Numbered from the stretch's first letter, positions 24,165 through 33,820 are shown. The stretch is 64,000 bases of DNA from JBCCMQ01 sp039026235 (GCA_039026235.1 JBCCMQ010000001.1:682001-746000), one strand, 5' to 3'. The notes: generated by a model from the letters alone, not told the origin. Numbers and translations are program-made.

Positions 24165-24533
24165 CTAACCATCCCAATCGCATGCCCCGAGATGGGTCAC
24201 TGCGACGGGACCCTCAAAGTGGTGTTTGGTGTAGCGTGCATCGCGCCCGTCGTTGGTGGTGAGCACGTGAACTGCCCGCTCGGAAAAACCGAGAAGGAAA
24301 CCGCCAAAGTCGGATCGGCCCAGCCGCATCACAACGGCGCCTTCGACCGAGGTCAGTTGTACCTCGCCGGGGCGTGTTCCTTCTGTCAGGACAATTTTCA
24401 GGGGCGCTGCCGCGCAGGGCTCTGCATCGACACAGATCTGATCGAAGGAACAGATCGTAGCCCAGGCCGGCCCCCATGGCGCATTGAGCGTTGCCACAAC
24501 AGTGGCCAGTCTAATCCGATTTACCACAGCCAA
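24165..24533 (-). CDS. Small cysteine-containing secreted protein of unknown function
   Basis: A 122-residue protein. The N-terminus MAVVNRIRLATVVATLNAP ending in AWA is a probable signal peptide. The mature part has four cysteines: CSFDQICVDAEPC at its start and GACDWDG at its end, suggesting two disulfides and export to the periplasm. No family recognised. It is located between livF (119 bases) and the other small secreted protein (12 bases). Confidence 0.6.
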   Translation of the reverse strand: MAVVNRIRLATVVATLNAPWGPAWATICSFDQICVDAEPCAAAPLKIVLTEGTRPGEVQLTSVEGAVVMRLGRSDFGGFLLGFSERAVHVLTTNDGRDARYTKHHFEGPVAVTHLGACDWDG

Positions 24534-24652
24534 GAATTCTCACAAATCCGTCCAATACCCGAATGCCGCATTGTCGCAGCACGCTGGTAGGGATGACGCT
24601 GGCCCAAGATCATAGGGCAGGGACCAGATTGCGCGAGGTGGCTGCCATTCGG

Positions 24653-25363
24653 CTATCCCCCAAGAAAGCTGCGGCGGACTTCTTGGTCGGCCAGAAGATC
24701 ACCGCCGCTGCCGGTGAAGGCGTTTCTGCCCTGGACCAGCACGTAGCCCTTATCGGCAATCTCAAGCGCTTGGCGGGCGTTCTGTTCGACCATCAGGATC
24801 GATATTCCGGTGCGTGCGACATCGATGATGCGGTCAAACAGTTCATCCATGACGATCGGGCTTACGCCCGCCGTTGGCTCGTCAAGCATCAACACCTTGG
24901 GCTGGGTCATCAATGCGCGTCCCACGGCCACCTGTTGGCGCTGGCCGCCCGACAGTTCGCCCGCTGCCTGGCGCCGCTTTTCCTTCAGGATCGGGAACAG
25001 ATCGAACACCTGGGCCATGGTTCCGCCTATGTTGTCGCGGCGGAGGAAAGCGCCCATTTCAAGGTTCTCTTCGACCGTAAGGGACGTAAAGATGTTCTGG
25101 GTTTGCGGTACGAAGGCCATGCCCTTGGCCACACGCGCCTGGGGCGAAAGGGGCGTGATATTCTCGTCGTTCAGACGGACCTCACCTTCACGCACATCAA
25201 GCATGCCAAAGACCGCCTTCATCGCCGTGGATTTTCCGGCGCCGTTGGGTCCCACGATGACAGCGATCTCGCCCCTGTCCACGCCGATCGTGCAGCTATG
25301 CAGGATATCGGCTCCGCCATAGCCGCCCGTCATGTTGTCGCCGACCAGAACCGGGGCCGTCAC
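24653..25363 (-). CDS. livF: Branched-chain amino-acid-type ABC ATPase LivF
   Basis: A 236-residue ATPase with Walker A GPNGAGKST, signature LSGGQRQQVAVGRALM, Walker B VLMLDEPTAGVSP and the LivF-type end LVQGRNAFTGSG. Short LivF proteins lack the C-terminal extension of LivG. ATG 25363 overlaps the livG stop by four bases, so the two ATPases are translationally coupled. Confidence 0.92.
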   Translation of the reverse strand: MTAPVLVGDNMTGGYGGADILHSCTIGVDRGEIAVIVGPNGAGKSTAMKAVFGMLDVREGEVRLNDENITPLSPQARVAKGMAFVPQTQNIFTSLTVEENLEMGAFLRRDNIGGTMAQVFDLFPILKEKRRQAAGELSGGQRQQVAVGRALMTQPKVLMLDEPTAGVSPIVMDELFDRIIDVARTGISILMVEQNARQALEIADKGYVLVQGRNAFTGSGGDLLADQEVRRSFLGG

Positions 25364-26148
25364 GAAGCGGCCTCCGCAACGGTCTTGTTCTTCAGGCCGG
25401 TTCCCAGGTACGCCTCGATAACTTGTTCATTTGATTTGATTTCTTCAATTGTGCCTTCGGCCAGCACGTGGCCTTCGGCCATCACGATCACCGGATCACA
25501 AAGACGGCCGATGAAGTCCATGTCATGCTCGATCATGCAAAATGTGTATCCGCGTTCGCGGTTGAGCCTGAGTATCGCGTCGCCGATTGTATTCAGCAGC
25601 GTCCTGTTCACGCCCGCGCCCACTTCGTCCAGAAAGACGATGCGGGCATCGACCATCATGGTGCGTGCCAATTCAAGGAGCTTTTTCTGTCCACCGGATA
25701 GGTTTCCGGCTTTCTCATCCCTCAGGTGATCGATTGTCAGGAACTCAAGAACCTCATCGGCCTTCTCCCGCAGCGCATTTTCTTCGCGCGCGATCTGGCC
25801 GCGTTTGAACCAAGTGTTCCAGATTGTCTCGCCGCACTGACCGGCTGGCACCATCATCAGGTTTTCGCGCACCGTCATCGAGCTGAATTCGTGGGCGATT
25901 TGAAAAGTACGCAGCAGACCCTTGTGAAAAAGTGTGTGCGGTGGCAGCCCGGTGATATCTTCACCGGCCATCGTCACACGCCCGGAGGTCGGCGGAAGAA
26001 CGCCGGCTATCACGTTGAAAAGGGTTGTCTTTCCGGCACCATTTGGACCGATCAGACCGGTAATCGTGCCAGCGCCGATCTCAAGGTTCGCCCCATCCAC
26101 GGCGCGAAAGCCACCGAAGTGCTTGTGGACGTCTTCGACGACAATCAT
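25360..26148 (-). CDS. livG: Branched-chain amino-acid-type ABC ATPase LivG
   Basis: A 262-residue ATPase: Walker A GPNGAGKTT, the LivG-specific stretch GLPPHTLFHKGLLRTFQIAH, signature LSGGQKKLLELARTMM, Walker B IVFLDEVGAGVN and the terminal region EGTIEEIKSNEQVIEAYLG. The Walker B carries Glu-Val in place of the more common Glu-Pro. It lies 93 bases downstream of livK and overlaps livF. Confidence 0.92.
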   Translation of the reverse strand: MIVVEDVHKHFGGFRAVDGANLEIGAGTITGLIGPNGAGKTTLFNVIAGVLPPTSGRVTMAGEDITGLPPHTLFHKGLLRTFQIAHEFSSMTVRENLMMVPAGQCGETIWNTWFKRGQIAREENALREKADEVLEFLTIDHLRDEKAGNLSGGQKKLLELARTMMVDARIVFLDEVGAGVNRTLLNTIGDAILRLNRERGYTFCMIEHDMDFIGRLCDPVIVMAEGHVLAEGTIEEIKSNEQVIEAYLGTGLKNKTVAEAAS

Positions 26149-26241
26149 TCCGTGCGCGGTCCCCCACGTCCGCTTGTTCTGGCGCGGATCTTGTTTCGCA
26201 GGGGCGACCTGATCATGAACCGGGCCGCCCGTGCCGATGTG

Positions 26242-27432
26242 CTAACGATACTGAACAGTCGAGATCTCGCCGCCCTTTATTTCGATCTGGCGATAGTTGC
26301 CGGCGCTTTCACCGGGTCCGATGAGTTCGACCGCGGTCGCGCCGACATAGTCGATCTCACCGCCATCGGCCAGGATCTGCAGCGCCTTACCCAGCTCACC
26401 GGGGAAGATCTGTTCGCCCGGCGCATTGGCTACGTTCAGCACCTCACCCTTGAATTCAGCCGGATCATCGGATCCCGCCGCCTGCATTGCCAGCAGGATG
26501 AGCGCTGTGGCGTCATAGCTTTCCGGCGTGAAGGGTGATGTGGCATCGAATGCATCTCCTACCATTTCGGTGAAAAGCGCCGCGCCGTCACTGTCAGTGC
26601 CAGGATGCTGCCCGGTCGAGCCTTCGATTTCGTCACCGAAGTTGTCCTGAAGTGCCTGTCCGATCATACCGTCCGGGAAATGGAAGGTGTCAAAGGCGCC
26701 TGTGTCCAGCGCGGCCCGAACTATGCCCGATCCGCCTTGGTCCACATAGCCCGCTACCACCAGCCGGTCCCCGCCGGCTGACGCCAGGGCACCGACTTCG
26801 GCCGCGTAGTCGGCTTTGCCGTCCTCATGGGCGGCGCTGATCGTGACGGTGCCGCCTGCCGCTTCAAAGGCGGCCTGGAAACTGTCGGCCAACCCCTTGC
26901 CATAGTCATTGTTGGTGTAGGTCACCGCGACTTCTTCGATGCCCTGTTCCATCAGAACCTCGGTCATCACGACACCCTGGCGGGCATCTGACGGTGCGGT
27001 CCGGAAAAACAGATCATTGTCCTCGGCGCTCGACAGGGCAGGCGAAGTGGCCGAAGGCGAAATCATCACCACGCCGTTTGGCAGGGCGACGTTTTGCAGG
27101 ATCGCACCTGTGACGCCCGAACAGTCGGCACCCATGATCGCTTTCACGCCATCGCCGGTGATCAGACGTTCGGCCGCTGCTGTTGCTGCGGCGGCATCAA
27201 TGCACGTCGAATCGGCGCGCAGCCCTTCGACAGTCTTGCCGCCCAGAAGCAGTCCGGAATCCGACACTTCCTTCATTGCCATCTCGGCTGCATCCCCCAT
27301 CTGCGGGGTGAGCGATTCAATCGGACCTGTAAAGCCGAGGATTATACCGATCTTGATGTCCGCGTGGCCGCCGGCCAAAGCGCCAGTGGCGGTTAAAGCT
27401 GAAGCCGAAACGGCCATTAGCAGCTTTCTCAT
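26242..27432 (-). CDS. livK: Branched-chain amino-acid-type ABC substrate-binding protein LivK
   Basis: A 396-residue periplasmic binding protein: signal peptide MRKLLMAVSASALTATGALA, then IKIGIILGFTGPIESLTPQM, a type I binding fold with the ADCSGVTGAILQNVALPNGV hinge region and the SYDATALILLAMQ helix. ATG 27432 has AGGGAGA upstream; the longer frame to 27525 has no such site. It heads the liv operon and is divergent from the sugar-dehydrogenase gene, sharing a 169-base promoter region. The ligand cannot be told from the sequence. Confidence 0.9.
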   Translation of the reverse strand: MRKLLMAVSASALTATGALAGGHADIKIGIILGFTGPIESLTPQMGDAAEMAMKEVSDSGLLLGGKTVEGLRADSTCIDAAAATAAAERLITGDGVKAIMGADCSGVTGAILQNVALPNGVVMISPSATSPALSSAEDNDLFFRTAPSDARQGVVMTEVLMEQGIEEVAVTYTNNDYGKGLADSFQAAFEAAGGTVTISAAHEDGKADYAAEVGALASAGGDRLVVAGYVDQGGSGIVRAALDTGAFDTFHFPDGMIGQALQDNFGDEIEGSTGQHPGTDSDGAALFTEMVGDAFDATSPFTPESYDATALILLAMQAAGSDDPAEFKGEVLNVANAPGEQIFPGELGKALQILADGGEIDYVGATAVELIGPGESAGNYRQIEIKGGEISTVQYR

Positions 27433-27601
27433 GCGTGTTCTCCCTGAGATATATTTTTTATGGCAAAAACCGTATGCGCAGGCTTTGAGAAAGGGAAGCC
27501 CGCAAATGCCCTTAGGGTAAGGCATGGCGCAGTTGTGTGTGGAACCTGGGGTCCAGCGACCCTACGTACTGATGGGTGGCCTCAGAGATAGGAAAGCGCG
27601 C

Positions 27602-28711
27602 ATGAACCTCATCAAAACACTGATGATCACGGCTCTTGGATTGAGTGCGAGCAGCGCCGCTGCGCTTGATACATCGGCGGGCAATCTACGCGTCGCCCCA
27701 ATCGTCGAAGGGTTGGACGCGCCTTGGGGGTTCGATTTTCTGCCGGACGGCACGATCCTTGTCACAGAACGTGACGGCCGCCTTTTGCATGTGACGCCGG
27801 GCGCCTCTGTCAAAGAGGTGCGCGGAGTGCCGAGGGTGCGCGCAACCGGGCAGGGCGGTCTCTTGGACCTTACATTGCCGCGCGATTTTGCCGAGACGCG
27901 CGAGGTCTTTCTGAGCTATTCGAAGCCGCAGACGGGGGGCGCGGGAACAGCACTCGCCAAGGCGCGACTGTCGGCTGACGCAAGTCGGTTGGAAGACGTT
28001 GAGACGATCTTTGAGATGCGCCGGGGTTCAAGTGGCGGACGCCATTTTGGCAGTCGTGTCGTGGAAGGTTCGGATGGCACGCTGTTTCTGACAATCGGCG
28101 ACCGTGGTGACCGCCCAAGTGCCCAGGATCTGACCAATCACAACGGAACTGTTGTGCGCGTCAATCGCGACGGCAGTGTCCCGGAGGACAATCCCTTCGT
28201 TGGTCGCAGTGATGTGCTGCCCGAGATCTGGTCCTATGGCCACCGCAATCCCCAGGGTGCCGCCTTGGATGCGGACGGGCGCCTTTGGACGGCCGAGCAC
28301 GGTGCCCAGGGTGGCGACGAGGTCAACTTAGTCCAGCGCGGCGCCAATTACGGCTGGCCGGTCATCTCTTATGGGCGGCATTACTCCGGCGCGAAGATCG
28401 GTGACGGCACAGCAAAGTCCGGCATGGAGCAGCCCGAACATTACTGGGATCCGTCCATCGCACCATCCGGCATGATGATTTATTCCGGCAAGCTCTGGCC
28501 CGAGTGGGAAGGTGATGCCTTCGTGGGCAGCCTGAAGTTCAACTATATCTCGCGGCTGGAATTCGACGGGTCCGTCTCGGAAGACGAACAGATCGAGGGC
28601 GATGAGACGCTGCGTGTGCGCGATATCGTCGAAGGCCCGGATGGCGCCATCTGGTTTCTGTCGGTCGGAAACGGTGCACTTTACCGCATAACGCCCGGGC
28701 AATCGGGGTAG
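27602..28711 (+). CDS. PQQ-dependent aldose sugar dehydrogenase-type protein (YliI family)
   Basis: A 369-residue secreted six-bladed beta-propeller. The signal peptide MNLIKTLMITALGLSASSAAA is followed by VEGLDAPWGFDFLPDGTILVTERDGRL, SYGHRNPQGAALDADGRLWTAEHGAQGGDEVN, and the strand ending in FNYISRLEF: the glucose/sorbosone dehydrogenase family that binds pyrroloquinoline quinone. The catalytic histidine is expected early in the propeller but I did not verify every ligand. ATG 27602 has AGGAAAG eight bases upstream; in-frame starts at 27524 and 27572 are less likely. Convergent with the downstream regulator gene. Confidence 0.85.
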   Translation: MNLIKTLMITALGLSASSAAALDTSAGNLRVAPIVEGLDAPWGFDFLPDGTILVTERDGRLLHVTPGASVKEVRGVPRVRATGQGGLLDLTLPRDFAETREVFLSYSKPQTGGAGTALAKARLSADASRLEDVETIFEMRRGSSGGRHFGSRVVEGSDGTLFLTIGDRGDRPSAQDLTNHNGTVVRVNRDGSVPEDNPFVGRSDVLPEIWSYGHRNPQGAALDADGRLWTAEHGAQGGDEVNLVQRGANYGWPVISYGRHYSGAKIGDGTAKSGMEQPEHYWDPSIAPSGMMIYSGKLWPEWEGDAFVGSLKFNYISRLEFDGSVSEDEQIEGDETLRVRDIVEGPDGAIWFLSVGNGALYRITPGQSG

Positions 28712-28741
28712 CGAGAGTTCATAGGCGGCGCGAAGCTGGGC

Positions 28742-29746
28742 CTAGATTGTCAGCCGTGCTGCCTGCGCGCCCCGCTCGCGGTAGGGCGTCGTGTTGTACT
28801 GCGCCCTGTAGCATTTGGAAAAATGCGATGGTGAGGCAAATCCGCAGGCCAGGGCCACATTTATCACGCTCATATCCGTCTGCATCAGCAGGTTGCGCGC
28901 CTTCTGAAGGCGCAGCTCCATATAGTACCTCTTGGGGCTGCGATTTAGATAGCGGCGGAAAAGGCGTTCAAGCTGGCGTGTGGACATACCCACGTCGCGC
29001 GCCAGGATCGACGGGCTGACCGGATCTTCGATATTGCCTTCCATCATTTGGATCACGGCTGAGAGTTTCGGGTGGCGCACACCGATGCGCGTTGGAATGG
29101 ACAGACGTTGCGTATCCTGATCGGTGCGGATCGAGGAATAGATCAACTGGTCTGCAACGGAATTGGCCAGATCTTCCCCGTGATCGTCGGCAATGATCTT
29201 CAGCATCAGATCAATCGACGCGGTGCCGCCCGCCGTTGTCATGCGATTGCCATCAATCACAAAGACCGATTTTGTCAGCTCGACCTCATCGAATTCCTCG
29301 GCAAAACTGTCGTGGTTTTCCCAGTGGATTGTCGCCCGGCGACCATCTAGAAGCCCGGCCGTGGCCAAGGTGTGTCCCGCCGTGCAAAGCCCGCCGATTG
29401 TCACGCCGCGCCGCGCCTCACGGCGCAACCAGTTCAGAACCCGGCGGGTCGTCGCGGCCTGAACATCCAATCCACCGCAGACAAGCACAGTGTCATCCCG
29501 CCCGACCTCCATGAGATCGCCGTCAAGCTTGAAGCCCGTACCGGCCGAGCAATAGGCGACATCTCCGCCTTCACCAGTCAATGTCCAGTCGTAGAGATCT
29601 TTTCCCGCCATGCGGTTGGCAATTCTGAGGGACTCGACCGCTGCCGAAAAGCACAGCATCGTAAAATTGTTCAACAGCACAAAGACAAACCTTTTGGGTT
29701 TGCTCTGTTCCCCGTTTGCTACTGACCCAACAGAACGCGTTGCCAT
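28742..29746 (-). CDS. GlxA-type AraC-family transcriptional regulator
   Basis: A 334-residue regulator with an N-terminal DJ-1/PfpI-like domain (residues 18-195; LLNNFTMLCFSAAVESLRIAN; nucleophile-elbow GGLCTAGHTLATAGLL) and a C-terminal double helix-turn-helix (residues 225-325; ILARDVGMSTRQLERLFRRYL; INVALACGFASPSHFSKCYRA). Relatives such as GbdR, CdhR and SouR control glycine betaine, carnitine and sarcosine catabolism. That makes the sarcosine-type genes 8 kb away candidate targets, but this is inference. It is divergent from the DAHP synthase gene. Confidence 0.85.
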   Translation of the reverse strand: MATRSVGSVANGEQSKPKRFVFVLLNNFTMLCFSAAVESLRIANRMAGKDLYDWTLTGEGGDVAYCSAGTGFKLDGDLMEVGRDDTVLVCGGLDVQAATTRRVLNWLRREARRGVTIGGLCTAGHTLATAGLLDGRRATIHWENHDSFAEEFDEVELTKSVFVIDGNRMTTAGGTASIDLMLKIIADDHGEDLANSVADQLIYSSIRTDQDTQRLSIPTRIGVRHPKLSAVIQMMEGNIEDPVSPSILARDVGMSTRQLERLFRRYLNRSPKRYYMELRLQKARNLLMQTDMSVINVALACGFASPSHFSKCYRAQYNTTPYRERGAQAARLTI

Positions 29747-29954
29747 CGCCTCACCGAGTCTTCAGTGGCCTAAGTTAACGAACGGATACAGGTTTTAGGT
29801 GGCGGCGCAAGAGAAGACGGAGCGCATCTGACACGGGCGAGGGTAAATTGACTATGGTGCCGCGACAGGGGCTGCTGTAAAGCTGCCGCGGCGCAGGCCG
29901 CACCGGACGCGCATAACGAAAAGCCGACACGAATTGACAAAGCGGAGCAAAGCG

Positions 29955-31328
29955 ATGTCCACGCCCTGGACCAAAAGCGATTGGCGCAAGAAACCAAGGG
30001 TACAAATGCCCGAATATATCGATGCGGCCCGCTTGGCCGACGTCGAGGCGCAGCTTGCAAAGTATCCGCCACTGGTTTTTGCGGGCGAGGCCCGAAAACT
30101 GAAACGTCACCTGGGCGCCGTTTCGCGTGGCGAAGCGTTCCTGCTGCAGGGCGGCGACTGTGCCGAGAGCTTTGGAGAGTTTTCGGCCGACAACATCCGC
30201 GACACGTTCAAGGTCATGCTGCAGATGGCGATGGTGCTGACCTTCGCCGCCAAAGTGCCAGTGGTGAAAGTCGGCCGTATGGCAGGGCAATTCGCCAAGC
30301 CGCGGTCGGCCCCGACCGAGGTTAAGGATGGTCAGGAATTGCCATCCTATCGGGGCGATATCATCAACGACATCGAATTCACGCCCGAGGCCCGCATTCC
30401 CGATCCGCGCAGGATGCTCCAAGCCTATACCCAGGCGGCGGCGTCGCTGAACCTCTTGCGCGCATTTTCAACCGGCGGCTACGCCGACGTCCATCAGGTG
30501 CATTCTTGGACCCTTGGATTCACCTACCGCGAAGAATCCGAGCGGTACCGTGAAATGGCGCGGCGCATCTCGGACACGCTTGATTTCATGCGCGCGGCCG
30601 GGATTACCCAGGACACCGCACACACGTTGCAATCGGTGGAATTCTACACAAGCCACGAGGCGCTTTTGCTGGAGTACGAAGAGGCGCTTTGCCGGATCGA
30701 TTCCACCAGCGGCCTTCCCGTGGCGGGCTCCGGTCACATGATTTGGATCGGCGACCGTACGCGACAGCCCGACGGCGCCCATGTTGCCTTTGCGCGCGGG
30801 GTCCAGAACCCGATTGGTCTGAAATGCGGACCCAGCATGTCAGAGGACGATCTGAAACGCCTTATGGCTGATCTCAATCCCGAGAACGAAGCCGGGCGGC
30901 TCACGCTGATCGCGCGGTTCGGTGCCGGAAAGGTGGCCGATAACCTTCCGCGCCTGATCCGCGCCGTCCAATCGGAAGGCGCCAATGTGGTGTGGGTCAC
31001 CGATCCAATGCATGGCAACACCATCAAATCGTCCACTGGTTACAAGACACGGCCATTCGATTCTGTTCTGCGCGAGGTGCGGGAGTTCTTTGCCATCCAC
31101 AAGGCGGAAGGCACGATCCCGGGTGGCGTCCATTTCGAGATGACCGGCCAGGATGTGACCGAATGCACCGGTGGCGTACGCGCGGTGACTGACGAGGACC
31201 TGAGTGACCGCTATCATACGGCCTGTGACCCACGCTTGAACGCCAGCCAATCGCTGGAACTGGCCTTCCTGGTGGCTGAAGAGCTTCTGCAGCGTCAGGT
31301 CGCGGCGGGCGCGGTGCAAGCGGGCTAG
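29955..31328 (+). CDS. aroG: Class II 3-deoxy-7-phosphoheptulonate (DAHP) synthase
   Basis: A 457-residue class II (plant-type) DAHP synthase, the first enzyme of aromatic amino-acid synthesis: condenses phosphoenolpyruvate and erythrose 4-phosphate. Diagnostic stretches are FLLQGGDCAESF (metal-binding cysteine), VKVGRMAGQFAKPRS, VWVTDPMHGNTI and HFEMTGQDVTECTGG. ATG 29955 follows an AGCGGAG site; the in-frame TTG 29934 is unlikely. Length fits the family (450-470). Confidence 0.95.
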   Translation: MSTPWTKSDWRKKPRVQMPEYIDAARLADVEAQLAKYPPLVFAGEARKLKRHLGAVSRGEAFLLQGGDCAESFGEFSADNIRDTFKVMLQMAMVLTFAAKVPVVKVGRMAGQFAKPRSAPTEVKDGQELPSYRGDIINDIEFTPEARIPDPRRMLQAYTQAAASLNLLRAFSTGGYADVHQVHSWTLGFTYREESERYREMARRISDTLDFMRAAGITQDTAHTLQSVEFYTSHEALLLEYEEALCRIDSTSGLPVAGSGHMIWIGDRTRQPDGAHVAFARGVQNPIGLKCGPSMSEDDLKRLMADLNPENEAGRLTLIARFGAGKVADNLPRLIRAVQSEGANVVWVTDPMHGNTIKSSTGYKTRPFDSVLREVREFFAIHKAEGTIPGGVHFEMTGQDVTECTGGVRAVTDEDLSDRYHTACDPRLNASQSLELAFLVAEELLQRQVAAGAVQAG

Positions 31329-31414
31329 CCGGTCGCACGAGGGCTTGCTCGCGCCGGAATTCGCGCCATTTGACCAAGAACGCCACGTGGGAGTGCCCCT
31401 TGCCTCAAGGTCAG

Positions 31415-32071
31415 GTGAAAATCGACCGTCTTATTGGTTGGGCCGCTTTGGCGGCCCTTCCGGTTATTGCGCTTCCGTTCATCTTGCACGCCATCGCGCT
31501 GGGATGGGCCGGACTGACGCGTGATCTAACGGGCGTGTCCCGTTTTTTCACGGCGGGTTCTACGGCGGCCAATACGGCCATTTTCGGCCACATGGTGCTC
31601 GGCGCCGTAATAACCGCACTCGCCCCCCTGCAGCTTATAGGCCCCATGAGGCGCCGCTGGCCCGCATTGCATAGGCTTACAGGCAGGCTCGTCGCATATT
31701 CCGCCCTGGCAGCCGGTCTTGGCGGGCTGATCTACATCATTGTGCGCGGTACGATCGGAGGCCCTTGGATGAGCATGGGCTTCGCAATCTACGGCTGCCT
31801 TACATGTGTCACGGCCGCGCAGACGCTGAGGTTTGGCCATTTGAGGCAGTTCGAACGGCACCGCCGATGGGCCGTTCGTCTTTTCGTACTTGCGATGGCG
31901 AGCTGGATTTACAGGCTGCACTATACGCTTTGGTACGTGATCACGGGCGGTCTTGGCACCACGGCCGCATTTACGGGCGCGTTCGATCGCATCCAGGTCT
32001 ACGCGTTCTTTGTACCCTATTTGGCCCTGGCCGAGTACTTCCTGCGCAGAACATCGCGCAGGGTTGGCTAG
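31415..32071 (+). CDS. DUF2306 family membrane protein
   Basis: A 218-residue protein with about six membrane segments. HMVLGAVITALAPLQLIGPMRRRWPALHRLTGR at residues 60-92 and FERHRRWAVRLFVLAMA near 150 are typical of the DUF2306 family, whose conserved histidines hint at haem or quinone contact; function is unproven. GTG 31415 is chosen because an AGG lies six bases before it and a membrane helix begins shortly after. A TTG at 31370 would add 15 polar residues. Its stop overlaps that of the convergent PAS gene by four bases. Confidence 0.7.
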   Translation: MKIDRLIGWAALAALPVIALPFILHAIALGWAGLTRDLTGVSRFFTAGSTAANTAIFGHMVLGAVITALAPLQLIGPMRRRWPALHRLTGRLVAYSALAAGLGGLIYIIVRGTIGGPWMSMGFAIYGCLTCVTAAQTLRFGHLRQFERHRRWAVRLFVLAMASWIYRLHYTLWYVITGGLGTTAAFTGAFDRIQVYAFFVPYLALAEYFLRRTSRRVG

Positions 32072-32787
32072 TCCGCATCATCTTCATTGTTCTTGGTATC
32101 TTCGGATTTCACTAACCTAAGATGCGTGACATTGTTCTTGTCCCGAGTTGCCTCGCGCTTGAAAGGTGCAGGCGCTTCAGCAAAACCCGGCGCCTGGTCG
32201 GCCGGCGCAGGCTCGGCCGCCTCGGGCTGGGGTGTCTTGAAAGGGCCAAGCGCGCCATAGCGGATCGATGTGCAATTGAACCGGCGCGGCGCGCGTCCAA
32301 TCTTGCCATCGCAGCTAAAGCAACCGAGCGCTCGGCTGATGTCGCCCAGATCGCTTTTGAGCGGATAGAGCGCCAACTTTCCGGAAAGGGGTGGTCGCCC
32401 GAGCCCGGTTTCCGAGGAAAGTGAGATCTGTGCGGTCTCCGGCGCTTCGAAAATCCGGTTCAGCACGTCCTGAATTTGTTGCCGTGCAGGCGGTGTGAAC
32501 ATGGATGTCAGGGGCATGCCGCGCACCTCCATCCCCATGATGTCTGAAATCCGTGATCCGGCCAGCCGGAAGCGCGCGAGACCGGGTGCAATCTTTTCGA
32601 TCAGAAATGAGTACTCCAGCGCCCGTTCAAAGCCGCGCGGGTCCACCTCTGAGCGCAACGGGACCAGTCGGGAGCCGCGCAACGCTTCCCAATAGGCCTC
32701 TACTTCAGCAATGGGGTTATACGTCAATGCTTTGATGTGCCCCGCAAGCGATACGACTTCCGCCCCGTGTCCCCGCAATCTTTCCAT
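32068..32787 (-). CDS. PAS_5-type PAS domain protein
   Basis: A 239-residue protein. Residues 25-160 form a PAS_5 domain as seen in many alphaproteobacteria: AYWEALRGSRLVPLRSEVDPRG, FERALEYSFLIEKIAPGLARFRLAG, MGMEVRGMPLTSMF. The C-terminal 80 residues are proline- and alanine-rich and probably disordered. No output domain is present, so it may act as a sensor or adaptor. ATG 32787 has GAGGA at proper spacing; in-frame starts at 32793 and 32826 are also possible. Confidence 0.75.
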   Translation of the reverse strand: MERLRGHGAEVVSLAGHIKALTYNPIAEVEAYWEALRGSRLVPLRSEVDPRGFERALEYSFLIEKIAPGLARFRLAGSRISDIMGMEVRGMPLTSMFTPPARQQIQDVLNRIFEAPETAQISLSSETGLGRPPLSGKLALYPLKSDLGDISRALGCFSCDGKIGRAPRRFNCTSIRYGALGPFKTPQPEAAEPAPADQAPGFAEAPAPFKREATRDKNNVTHLRLVKSEDTKNNEDDAD

Positions 32788-32926
32788 GGCCATTCCTCGT
32801 GTCAAAGCTTCGACGCAAGCAGACATTGTGATGGCGGTGACCCTTACGTTAGTCTATCCGTCACAATGGTTACTCTCGGGTTAATATCTCATGGGTTGCG
32901 TAAACTTTCATAGGAAATCGTAGTAA

Positions 32927-33817
32927 ATGGTTAACTCTATGACCGGATTTGCTGCAGCCCAGGGAGCGGCCGAAGGTGTCCGTTGGAGCTGGGAGATGCG
33001 CGGTGTCAATGGGCGGGGCCTGGATCTTCGGCTGCGGTTTCCCGAAGGCTACGGCGCTCTTGAGACCGAAGCGCGTGCCGCCGCTACCAAACGTCTGGCG
33101 CGGGGCAGTGTTACGATTGGTTTGCGTCTGGCCCAGGATGGGGGTGCCACGCTCGCAGTCCCGACAGAAGGCCAGATCGATACTGCGTTGACGGCCATTG
33201 CAGGGATTGAGACGCAGGCGCAAAAGCGTGGTCTGACCCTGGCGCCGGTCCGCGCCACCGACCTCTTTTGGCTGCGCTTTGGTGAAGGCTCTGGCGAAGA
33301 CGCAGGCAAGAACGAGCGCCTGAATGCAGCGCTAGGCGCATCGTTCCGGGACCTTCTGGATGCGTTTTGTGCCATGCGGGAAAGCGAAGGTAAGGCATTG
33401 AAAGACGTCCTGGAAGAACGTCTCGGGCGCACGAAGATCTTGGTTGAACAGGCTCGGTCCGCCGCTGGAGAACGCGGCGCCCAGGTGCGGCGGGCAATTG
33501 ACGCGGCACTTCAGCGGATCACCGAGGCCACGGACACCGTCGATCCGGAACGCCTGTCACAAGAGCTTGCCCTGATCGGGATAAAGTCCGATGTCGCTGA
33601 AGAGCTCGACCGCCTAGACACCCACATCGAAGCCGCCAATGAACTACTGGGCCAATCGGGGCCTATGGGTCGCAAGCTCGACTTCTTGATCCAAGAGTTC
33701 AATCGCGAGGCGAACACGCTGTGCGCCAAAAGTCAGGACAAGGCCCTTACCGCAATCGGGCTTGACCTTAAACTAGTCGTCGATCAGATGCGGGAACAAG
33801 CCCAGAATATGGAATAA
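32927..33817 (+). CDS. yicC: YicC family endoribonuclease-like protein
   Basis: A 296-residue protein opening MVNSMTGFAAA and containing SWEMRGVNGRGLDLRLRFP, then RLSQELALIGIKSDVAEELDRL and the end FLIQEFNREANTLCAKS with IGLDLKLVVDQMREQ. These are the YicC N-terminal and DUF1732 C-terminal domains. E. coli YicC has been reported as an endoribonuclease. It is followed after three bases by gmk, a pairing seen across many proteobacteria. Confidence 0.93.
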   Translation: MVNSMTGFAAAQGAAEGVRWSWEMRGVNGRGLDLRLRFPEGYGALETEARAAATKRLARGSVTIGLRLAQDGGATLAVPTEGQIDTALTAIAGIETQAQKRGLTLAPVRATDLFWLRFGEGSGEDAGKNERLNAALGASFRDLLDAFCAMRESEGKALKDVLEERLGRTKILVEQARSAAGERGAQVRRAIDAALQRITEATDTVDPERLSQELALIGIKSDVAEELDRLDTHIEAANELLGQSGPMGRKLDFLIQEFNREANTLCAKSQDKALTAIGLDLKLVVDQMREQAQNME

Positions 33818-33820
33818 GCG

